Source of the DNA: JAVDCA01 sp035293985
GTDB lineage: Bacteria; Pseudomonadota; Alphaproteobacteria; Rhizobiales; Xanthobacteraceae
NCBI GenBank assembly: GCA_035293985.1
Contig: DATGLS010000008.1
Location: 267,325 to 331,324, forward strand
DNA: 64,000 nucleotides
Direction of reading: 5' to 3'
In this document: positions 24,383 through 35,412 of the stretch, in pieces
Position numbering within the stretch: the first letter of the stretch is position 1
How the letters are laid out: every line of letters begins with the position of its first letter
Position numbers and translations under genes: made by a program
The notes under the pieces: model-generated
What the model saw: only the letters and a program-made list of their open reading frames with translations
Database searches by the model: none
What the model was told of the DNA's origin: nothing

Positions 24383-24411
24383 ATAATGCGTGTTCTCGTT
24401 GACAGTCGCAA
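24383..24411 (-). promoter_or_regulatory. boxR: Candidate boxR promoter
   Basis: On the minus strand TTGCGA (24411-24406), a 17-base spacer, CATTAT (24388-24383), about 40 bases upstream of the boxR start. Moderate matches to -35 and -10 with optimal spacing; no experimental support. Confidence 0.35.
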
Positions 24412-24427
24412 CGGTTTTCGGCTTCAC

Positions 24428-24441
24428 TAGTGCACTATAAT
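24428..24441 (+). promoter_or_regulatory. Candidate -10 and half operator of the benzoate-CoA ligase gene
   Basis: TATAAT at 24436-24441 overlaps the 10-bp palindrome TAGTGCACTA (24428-24437), which contains the TGCA core of BzdR/BoxR sites. The second half-site after N6 reads TTCC rather than TGCA, so the operator is imperfect. No good -35 lies at 16-18 bases. Confidence 0.4.
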
Positions 24442-24496
24442 TCCGAAGAGCGCCATGCGTGGCGCCTGCGCACGGCCGGACGGGAGGACGAAGTCC

Positions 24497-26062
<1,566 letters not shown>

Positions 26063-26077
26063 GTGAACGAAAGCCCG

Positions 26078-26136
26078 GTGCCAGCGCTCCTTTTCCCCCT
26101 TCAGGGGCCCTTCAGGGGGAGAGGGAGCGCTGGCAC
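26078..26136. repeat. Perfect long hairpin between bclA and the hydrolase gene (family D copy 1)
   Basis: Arms GTGCCAGCGCTCC (26078-26090) and GGAGCGCTGGCAC (26124-26136) are perfectly complementary over 13 bp, and the stem continues inward with CCCCCT/AGGGGG. It begins 16 bases after the bclA stop and is of the same CCCT-AGGG type as elements at 30335, 35281, 45781 and 46137. In RNA it would form a very stable stem, able to affect expression of the downstream hydrolase. Confidence 0.7.
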
Positions 26137-26166
26137 GGTGCGCGTGGCTACAAGGTGCTCCTCGAA

Positions 26167-26994
26167 ATGCTTTCCTCCTCCGGCTTCCTCACCATCGGCG
26201 ACGCCAAGCTCGAGTATCGCGTTGCCGGCGACACATCTGCGGCGCCCGCCATCGTCATGCTGCACGAAGGCCTCGGCTCCGCATCGCTGTGGGGCGACGT
26301 CCCCGACAAGCTCGCGGCCGCGACCGGCGTCACGGTGTTCGCCTATTCGCGCGCCGGCTATGGCGCCTCGAGCACCGTCGCGCTGCCGCGCCCGCTCACC
26401 TACATGCACGACGAGGCGAAGGACGTGCTCCCTCCCCTGCTCGACGCCATCGGCTTTCGGCGCGGCCTACTGCTCGGCCACTCCGACGGCGCCTCGATCG
26501 CGGCGATCTATGCCGGCAGCGTGCAGGATCATCGCGTGCGCGGGCTGGTGCTGATCGCGCCGCATTTCATCGTCGAGGACATGGGCCTTGCGGCGATCCG
26601 CGCCACGACGGCCGCCTACGAGCAGGGCGATCTCAAATCGCGCCTCGCGCGCTGGCACAAGCACGTCGACACGACGTTCTACGGTTGGAGCGGCGCCTGG
26701 CTCGATCCCGGCTTTCGCAGCTGGGACATCACCGATGCGCTCGCCTACATCCGCGTGCCGATCCAGATCGTGCAGGGCGAGGACGACCCGTACGGCACGA
26801 TCAGGCAAGTCGAGATCGCCCAGGAGGAATGCTACTGCCCGGTCGAGGTCGCAATGATCGCCGGCGCCGGACATAGCCCACAGCGCGAGAAAGCTGGCGT
26901 GACGCGCGCGGCCATCGCTGATTTCGCCAATCGGATCCTCAGCTTGCACCACGAAGGCGGCGCCACGCCGGCCATGAAGAAAAGTGCAAAATAA
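26167..26994 (+). CDS. Alpha/beta-fold hydrolase in the box cluster
   Basis: A 275-residue alpha/beta hydrolase. Oxyanion-side motif HEGLGSASLW, nucleophile elbow GHSDGAS, acid in QGEDDPYGTI and catalytic histidine in GAGHSPQ are all present. ATG 26167 was chosen; an in-frame GTG at 26155 is possible. Its position between the benzoate-CoA ligase and BoxC suggests a role in benzoate breakdown, for instance releasing benzoate from an ester or hydrolysing a CoA thioester or lactone that accumulates. That is inference; similar proteins occur in other box clusters. Confidence 0.85.
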   Translation: MLSSSGFLTIGDAKLEYRVAGDTSAAPAIVMLHEGLGSASLWGDVPDKLAAATGVTVFAYSRAGYGASSTVALPRPLTYMHDEAKDVLPPLLDAIGFRRGLLLGHSDGASIAAIYAGSVQDHRVRGLVLIAPHFIVEDMGLAAIRATTAAYEQGDLKSRLARWHKHVDTTFYGWSGAWLDPGFRSWDITDALAYIRVPIQIVQGEDDPYGTIRQVEIAQEECYCPVEVAMIAGAGHSPQREKAGVTRAAIADFANRILSLHHEGGATPAMKKSAK

Positions 26995-27008
26995 GGACCG
27001 GATTCGGC

Positions 27009-27042
27009 TTGGAGACTTGCCCTAGATGCATTATAATGCATC
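27009..27042 (+). promoter_or_regulatory. boxC: boxC promoter with overlapping BoxR-type operator
   Basis: TTGGAG (27009-27014), a 17-base spacer, TATAAT (27032-27037). The -10 is embedded in a perfect 18-bp palindrome GATGCATTATAATGCATC (27025-27042) that contains TGCA-N6-TGCA, the motif described for BzdR operators. The boxC ATG follows at 27065 after an AGAGAGG Shine-Dalgarno. Binding here would block RNA polymerase directly, so boxC and downstream genes are probably induced when benzoyl-CoA releases BoxR. Confidence 0.72.
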
Positions 27043-27064
27043 ATCGTCAACCCAGAGAGGCGCC

Positions 27065-28753
<1,689 letters not shown>

Positions 28754-28765
28754 CCACCGGCATAG

Positions 28766-28855
28766 CGTCATGCCCGGGCTTGTCCCGGGCATCCACGACT
28801 TGCGGTGGCTCAGCAAGGGAAGACGTGGATGGCCGGGACAAGCCCGGCCATGACG
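28766..28855. repeat. Long palindromic repeat, family B copy 2
   Basis: The two 32-base arms (28766-28797 and 28824-28855) run CGTCATG...CATCCACG and CGTGGATGG...CATGACG and are complementary at all but two positions. They flank a 26-base loop. Located between boxC and boxB; the full element can fold into a long stem. Confidence 0.75.
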
Positions 28856-28874
28856 GGACGAAGGATGTACGGCC

Positions 28875-30320
<1,446 letters not shown>

Positions 30321-30334
30321 AGTGCGCTCTTTCT

Positions 30335-30450
30335 TCCCCTCCCCCGCTTGCGGGGGAGGAATACGCGCGAAGCGCGCAGGAGGGACCAAGTCACTAATGC
30401 CTGGGCAAGCGGTGCCCCCGCCCTCCGCCGCAAGCACGGGGGGAGGGCGC
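30335..30450. repeat. CCCT/AGGG palindromic repeat, family D copy 2
   Basis: CCCTCCCCCGCTTGCGGGGGAGG forms a hairpin at 30338-30360, followed by CGCGCGAAGCGCGC and a CAAGCACGGGGGGAGGG end near 30450. It fills the gap between boxB and the binding-protein gene. Confidence 0.6.
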
Positions 30451-30548
30451 GCACCCGCCGCGCCGCAGGGCCGCAGCCATCGGTTCTTGAGACACGCACA
30501 CCATCGGGTATGATCTGACCACACACCTCGGTTCCTGGGAGGGGCACG

Positions 30549-31730
30549 ATGAAACGAACACTTGTCACAGCCGGCGCATCTCTGGCGCTTGTCGCCGCAC
30601 TGACGACGACTCCGGCCGCCGCGCAGCAGAAGACCATCAAGATCGGCTTCATCTCCACCTTCAGCGGCCCGGCGGCCGCGATCGGCAACGACATGCGCAA
30701 CTCCTTCGAGCTCGGCCTCGACCACGTCGGCCGCAAGCTCGGCGGCATCCCGGTCGAGGTGATCTACGAGGACGACACGTTCAAGCCGGACGTCGGCGTG
30801 CAGAAGACGCAGAAGCTGATCCAATCCGACCATGTCGACTTCCTGGTCGGCTACATCTGGTCGAACGTGCTCGTCGCCTCGCTCAAGCCGATCGTCGATT
30901 CGAAGACCTTCACGGTCGTCACCAACGCGGGCGCCTCGCAGCTCGCCGGCGAGCTGTGCTCGCCGTACGTGTTCTCCACCTCATGGCAGAACGACCAGAC
31001 GCCGGCCGCCATCGGCACCTACATGAACCAGAAGGGCGTCAAGACCGCCTTCCTGATGGGCCCGAATTACATCGCCGGCAAAGACATGCTCACCGGCGTC
31101 ACCTCGACCTTCAAGGGCAAGGTCGTCGGCCAGAAGCTCACCCGCTGGCCCGACCAGCTCGACTTCTCGGCCGAGCTCTCCGAAGCGCGGGCCGCCAAAC
31201 CCGACGCGATCTTCGCCTTCTATCCCGGTGGCGCCGGCGTCCAGTTCGTCACCCAGTACGCGCAGTCCGGTCTCAAGGGCCAGATCCCGCTCTATACCGC
31301 CTTCACGATCGACGACCTGTCGCTGCCGAAGCTCAAGGATCTCGCAGTCGGCGTTCCGGGCGCGCAGCAGTGGGTCAACGACCTGCCGAACGAGGCCAAC
31401 AAGAAATTCGTCGCCGATTACAAGGCGAAGTACAAGGTCATGCCGTCGTTCTACGGCGCTCAGACCTATGACGCGGTCGCGCTGCTCAATGACGCGGTCA
31501 CGAGCGTCAAGGGCGACCTCACCAAGAAGGACGAAATGCGCCGCGAGGTCGAGCAGGCGAAGTTCACCTCGGTGCGCGGCGAGTTCAAGTTCGGCAACAA
31601 CCACATCCCGATCCAGGACTTCTATCTGCAAGACGCCGTGAAGGACGGCGACAGCTACCGCCTCAAGACCGTATCGATGATCGTGAAGATGGATCAGGAC
31701 CGCTTCCACGATAAGTGTCCGATGAAGTGA
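30549..31730 (+). CDS. Liv-type ABC transporter substrate-binding protein (probable benzoate)
   Basis: A 393-residue periplasmic protein with signal peptide MKRTLVTAGASLALVAALTT and cleavage near AAAQQKT. The mature part is a type I leucine-binding-like fold: IKIGFISTFSGPAAAIGND, VIYEDDTFKPDVGVQKTQKL, YIWSNVLVASLKPIVDS. Two-lobe layout with FYGAQTYDAVALLNDAV near the C-terminus. It precedes livH-livM-livG-livF in the same direction and follows boxB; related systems are associated with aromatic acid uptake, so benzoate or a similar aromatic acid is the likely ligand. That is inference from location. Confidence 0.9.
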   Translation: MKRTLVTAGASLALVAALTTTPAAAQQKTIKIGFISTFSGPAAAIGNDMRNSFELGLDHVGRKLGGIPVEVIYEDDTFKPDVGVQKTQKLIQSDHVDFLVGYIWSNVLVASLKPIVDSKTFTVVTNAGASQLAGELCSPYVFSTSWQNDQTPAAIGTYMNQKGVKTAFLMGPNYIAGKDMLTGVTSTFKGKVVGQKLTRWPDQLDFSAELSEARAAKPDAIFAFYPGGAGVQFVTQYAQSGLKGQIPLYTAFTIDDLSLPKLKDLAVGVPGAQQWVNDLPNEANKKFVADYKAKYKVMPSFYGAQTYDAVALLNDAVTSVKGDLTKKDEMRREVEQAKFTSVRGEFKFGNNHIPIQDFYLQDAVKDGDSYRLKTVSMIVKMDQDRFHDKCPMK

Positions 31731-31758
31731 GAGCGATCGCTTGCTCCGACCCAACCCC

Positions 31759-31899
31759 GCCTCATGGTGAGGCGCGCGGCCGCCTTTGCGGCCGAGCGTC
31801 TCGAACCACGCGGCGGCCCGTGTCGTGCCGCTTGCGCTCGCGGCCCATCCTTCGAGACGCACTTCGTTGCGCAGCGACGAAGTGCTCCTCGGGATGAGG
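31759..31899. repeat. GAGACGC-type intergenic repeat, family C copy 1
   Basis: Begins CCTCATGGTGAGG and ends CTCCTCGGGATGAGG, with internal CGTCTCGAACCACG and CCTTCGAGACGC forming opposed arms. A second copy with the same order of blocks reversed lies at 38375-38502. It separates the binding-protein gene from the first permease gene. Confidence 0.65.
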
Positions 31900-31923
31900 C
31901 GGAGCGGGTCGGGACCTAGTTGA

Positions 31924-32841
31924 ATGCTCTACTTCATCGAGCAGTGCCTCAATGGCGTGCAGCTCGGGATGCTGCTGTTTCTGCTCGCAGCCGGGCTCAC
32001 GCTGGTGTTCGGGATCATGGATCTCGTCAACCTCGCGCACGGCTCGCTCTACATGATCGGCGCCTATTTCGCCGCGACCTTCGCGGCCTGGATCGGCAGC
32101 TTCGTGCTCGCCGCCGTGCTGGCGCTCGTCGCGACGCTGGTCGTCGGCATGGTGATCGAGGTCGTCGTCATGCGCCGGCTGTACGGGCGCGACCATCTCG
32201 ACCACGTGCTCGGCACGTTCGGGCTGATCCTGTTCTTCAACGAGCTCGTGCGCCTCGTCTGGGGCCCGGCCGGCATGACGCTGCCGCTGCCGAGCGAGAT
32301 GCTCACCGCCGTGCAGGTGCTGCCCGGCATCTACTACCCGGTATATCGCCTGGTCATCATCGCGGTGACGCTCGCCGTCGCGGTCGCGCTCTATCTCTTC
32401 ATCATGCGCACCCGCATCGGCATGCTGATCCGCGCCGGCGCCGCGAACCGCGAGATGGTCGGCGCGCTCGGCGTCAACATCAAGCTGCTCTACACCCTCG
32501 TGTTCGGCCTCGGCGCCGCGCTCGCCGGCTTCGCCGGCCTGATGCAGGCCCCGATCCTGACGGTGCAGATCGGCATGGGCGAGAACATCCTCATCCTCGC
32601 CTTCGTCGTCATCATCATCGGCGGCATCGGCTCGATCCGCGGCGCCTTCGTCGCCTCGGTCTTCGTCGGCCTCGTCGACACCGTCGGCCGCGCCTTCCTT
32701 CCCGACCTCCTGCGCACGATGCTGAGCGAGGACGCCGCGCAGACGCTCGGGCCGGCGCTCTCCTCCATGCTGATCTATGTGCTGATGGCTGCCGTGCTGG
32801 TGCTGCGGCCGGAAGGCCTGTTTCCGGCGTCGCGCCGATGA
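31924..32841 (+). CDS. livH: Liv-type ABC transporter permease (LivH)
   Basis: A 305-residue inner-membrane protein with about eight hydrophobic segments. The family start MLYFIEQCLNGVQLGMLLFL, the GIMDLVNLAHGSLYMIGAYF motif and ALGVNIKLLYTLVFGLGAALAG are typical of LivH. The C-terminal cytoplasmic-loop signature VIIIGGIGSIRGAFVASVFVG is the EAA-like coupling region. Its stop overlaps the livM start (ATGA). It should form the channel together with LivM. Confidence 0.92.
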   Translation: MLYFIEQCLNGVQLGMLLFLLAAGLTLVFGIMDLVNLAHGSLYMIGAYFAATFAAWIGSFVLAAVLALVATLVVGMVIEVVVMRRLYGRDHLDHVLGTFGLILFFNELVRLVWGPAGMTLPLPSEMLTAVQVLPGIYYPVYRLVIIAVTLAVAVALYLFIMRTRIGMLIRAGAANREMVGALGVNIKLLYTLVFGLGAALAGFAGLMQAPILTVQIGMGENILILAFVVIIIGGIGSIRGAFVASVFVGLVDTVGRAFLPDLLRTMLSEDAAQTLGPALSSMLIYVLMAAVLVLRPEGLFPASRR

Positions 32842-33785
32842 AAGGGCATCTCACGCCGCGCAATGCCGTGGTCGCCGCGGTGCTCGTGATCCTGGCCCTG
32901 GTCCCGGTCTATTGCACGCTCAGCGGCAGCGCGTTTGCGCTCAGCATGTTCACCCGCATCGTCATATTCGCCATCGCGGCCGTCAGCCTCAACCTGGTGA
33001 TGGGCTACGGCGGCATGGTGAGCTTCGGCCACGCCGCCTTCCTCGGCCTCGGCGGCTACGTCGTCGGTATCCTCGCCAAGGAAGGCGTCGGCTCTGGCTT
33101 CCTGCAATGGCCGCTCGCGCTGGTGGTCTCGGCCGTCTTCGCGCTCGGCATCGGCGCGCTCAGCCTGCGCACCCGCGGCGTCTACTTCATCATGATCACG
33201 CTCGCCTTCGCGCAGATGGCCTACTACGTCGCGAGCGGCCTCGATCGCTACGGCGGCGACGACGGCCTCACCATCTACCATCGCAGCAGCTTCGGCGGCG
33301 TGATCGACCTCAACAACAAGACCGCATTCTACTATCTCTGCCTCGCCCTCCTGCTCGCGACGATCTTTCTGGTCTCGCGCCTGGTCAACTCGCGCTTCGG
33401 CCTGGTGATCCAGGGCGCCCGCTCGAACGAACGGCGCATGCGCGCGATCGGCTTCCCCACTTTTCGCTACAAGCTCACCTGCTTCGTCATCTCCGGTATG
33501 CTGTGCGGCCTCGCCGGCGTGCTGCTCGCCAATCATACCGATTTCATCAGCCCCGCCATCATGCACTGGACGCGCTCGGGCGATCTCATCGTCATGGCCG
33601 TGCTCGGCGGCATGGGCTCGGTGATCGGCCCGGTGCTCGGCGCCTTGTCGCTGCTGCTGCTCGAGGAGGGCCTTTCGCGCGTCACCGAGTACTGGCAGAT
33701 CATCATCGGCCCCCTCTTCCTGCTGGTCGTGCTGTTCGCGCGCGGCGGCATCGATGGCCTGCTCACGAGGGTCGGCCGTGGCTGA
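32838..33785 (+). CDS. livM: Liv-type ABC transporter permease (LivM)
   Basis: A 315-residue membrane protein starting at ATG 32838 inside the livH stop. Family features: SLNLVMGYGGMVSFGHAAFL, LSLRTRGVYFIMITLAFAQM, GFPTFRYKLTCFVISGMLCG and VLGGMGSVIGPVLGALSLLL. About ten hydrophobic segments. Partner of LivH; its 3' end overlaps the livG start by 8 bases, so translation is coupled. Confidence 0.92.
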   Translation: MKGHLTPRNAVVAAVLVILALVPVYCTLSGSAFALSMFTRIVIFAIAAVSLNLVMGYGGMVSFGHAAFLGLGGYVVGILAKEGVGSGFLQWPLALVVSAVFALGIGALSLRTRGVYFIMITLAFAQMAYYVASGLDRYGGDDGLTIYHRSSFGGVIDLNNKTAFYYLCLALLLATIFLVSRLVNSRFGLVIQGARSNERRMRAIGFPTFRYKLTCFVISGMLCGLAGVLLANHTDFISPAIMHWTRSGDLIVMAVLGGMGSVIGPVLGALSLLLLEEGLSRVTEYWQIIIGPLFLLVVLFARGGIDGLLTRVGRG

Positions 33786-34560
33786 GCGGCAGCCAGATCC
33801 TCTGTTGCGTATCGAGGGACTGCGCAAGCAGTTCGGCGGCATCACGGCCTCTGACGACATCATGCTCTCGCTCGCGCCCGGCGAGCTGCACGCCATCATC
33901 GGCCCTAACGGCGCCGGCAAGACCACGCTGATCGGCCAGCTCGCCGGCGAGATCGCGCCCGAGGCCGGCAAGGTCTTCTTCGACGGCCACGACATCACGA
34001 CACTGCGGCCCGAGCGGCGCGCCATGCTCGGCCTCGCCCGCTCGTTCCAGATCACCTCGCTCTTTCTCGATGTCACGGCTCTCGACAACGTCGCGCTCGC
34101 CGTGCAGGCGCAGGCCGGCCACTCGTTCCGCTTCTGGGCCGACGCGCGACGCGATCCGGCCCTGGGCGAGCCCGCGCGCGCCGCACTCGCCAGTGTCGGC
34201 CTCGACGCGCGCGCCGGCGTGATCGCATCGGCGCTGAGCCACGGCGAGCATCGCCTGCTCGAGCTCGCCATGGCGCTCGCCGCCAAGCCGCGCCTCTTGT
34301 TGCTCGACGAGCCGATGGCCGGGCTCGGCCCCGAGGAGTCGGCGCGCGTCGTCGCAATGTTGCGCGGCCTCAAGGGCCGCCTCGCGATCCTGCTGATCGA
34401 GCACGACATGGAGGCCGTATTCGCACTGGCCGACCGCATCACGGTGCTGTCCTACGGCCGCGTCATCGCCTCGGGCGCGCCGGACGCGATCCGCGCCGAC
34501 GCCGAGGTGCGCAAGGCCTATCTGGGCTCGGCCGCGAGCGCGGGAGGCCGCGATGGCTGA
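33778..34560 (+). CDS. livG: Liv-type ABC transporter ATPase (LivG)
   Basis: A 260-residue ATPase starting at GTG 33778. Walker A is GPNGAGKTTL and the D-loop region is LLLLDEPMAGLGPEES. The signature motif is degenerate, reading LSHGEHRLLELAMAL where LSGGQQ or LSYGEQR is usual. LivG-type insertions around LARSFQITSLFLDVTALDNV fit the family. The atypical signature is still of the LSxG form, so activity is expected. It overlaps both neighbours by 8 bases. Confidence 0.9.
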   Translation: MAERQPDPLLRIEGLRKQFGGITASDDIMLSLAPGELHAIIGPNGAGKTTLIGQLAGEIAPEAGKVFFDGHDITTLRPERRAMLGLARSFQITSLFLDVTALDNVALAVQAQAGHSFRFWADARRDPALGEPARAALASVGLDARAGVIASALSHGEHRLLELAMALAAKPRLLLLDEPMAGLGPEESARVVAMLRGLKGRLAILLIEHDMEAVFALADRITVLSYGRVIASGAPDAIRADAEVRKAYLGSAASAGGRDG

Positions 34561-35263
34561 CCTGCTCGAGGTCGACGGCATCGAGACCTGTTACGGCCGC
34601 AGCCAGGTCCTGTTCGGCCTCTCGCTCGCCATTGGGCCAGGCGAGATGGTGACGCTGATGGGCCGCAACGGCATGGGCAAGACCACGACGGTGCGCTCGA
34701 TCATGGGCCTCACGCCGGCGCGCGCCGGCGCCATCCGCTTCGCCGGCGCCGATATTCGCACCCTGCCCGCTTACCGGGTCGCCCAGCTCGGCCTCGGTCT
34801 CGTTCCCGAAGGCCGGCAGATTTTCGGCAATCTCACTGCGCGCGAGAACCTGGTCGCGACCGCCGCCACCCGCCGCGCCGGCGCCGACGCCTGGACGCTC
34901 GACAAGGTGTGCGACCTCTTCCCCCGCCTCGGCGAGCGGCTCGACCGCATGGGCAGCCAGCTCTCCGGCGGCGAGCAGCAGATGCTGGCGATCGGCCGCG
35001 CCCTGATGACCAACCCGCGCCTTGTGATCCTCGACGAGGCAACCGAGGGTCTGGCGCCGCTGATCCGCGACGAGATCTGGGCCTGCCTCACCCGGCTGAA
35101 GGCAGCGGGGCAGTCGATCCTGGTGATCGACAAGAATGTCGATGCGCTCACACGGATCGCCGACCGCCACTACCTGATCGAGCGCGGCCGCGTGGTGTGG
35201 AGCGGCACGTCGGCGCAGCTCGCGACCGCACCCGAGGTGCAGCACAGGTATCTCGGAATCTAA
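34553..35263 (+). CDS. livF: Liv-type ABC transporter ATPase (LivF)
   Basis: A 236-residue ATPase. Walker A GRNGMGKTT, family motif LGLVPEGRQIFGNLTARENL, signature LSGGEQQMLAIGRALM and Walker B VILDEATEGLAP are all intact. Last gene of the five-gene transporter; a family D repeat follows immediately, and the next gene is convergent. Confidence 0.93.
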   Translation: MADLLEVDGIETCYGRSQVLFGLSLAIGPGEMVTLMGRNGMGKTTTVRSIMGLTPARAGAIRFAGADIRTLPAYRVAQLGLGLVPEGRQIFGNLTARENLVATAATRRAGADAWTLDKVCDLFPRLGERLDRMGSQLSGGEQQMLAIGRALMTNPRLVILDEATEGLAPLIRDEIWACLTRLKAAGQSILVIDKNVDALTRIADRHYLIERGRVVWSGTSAQLATAPEVQHRYLGI

Positions 35264-35280
35264 GCCACATTACGCCGAAC

Positions 35281-35379
35281 GCGCGCTCCCTTTTCGCTTG
35301 CGGGAGGGCGGGGGCTCTCTCCGTACGTTCGGAGCAAGCGGAGAGTCCCCTCTCTGTCTCTCCCCCGCAAGCGGGAGAG
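35281..35379. repeat. CCCT/AGGG palindromic repeat, family D copy 3
   Basis: Outer blocks CGCTTGCGGGAGGG and CCCCCGCAAGCGGGAG, inner CTCTCCGTACGTTCGGAGCAAGCGGAGAG. Lies between livF and the convergent molybdenum-hydroxylase gene, where it could serve as a bidirectional transcript end, though there is no T-tract. Confidence 0.6.
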
Positions 35380-35412
35380 GACGCCAGAACCGCGAGCGGC
35401 GGCGCGTCAAAC

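Noticed and set aside
24399..24404. TTGACA as -35 of bclA
   Set aside because: It lies 31 bases before the TATAAT at 24436, too far for a sigma-70 promoter.
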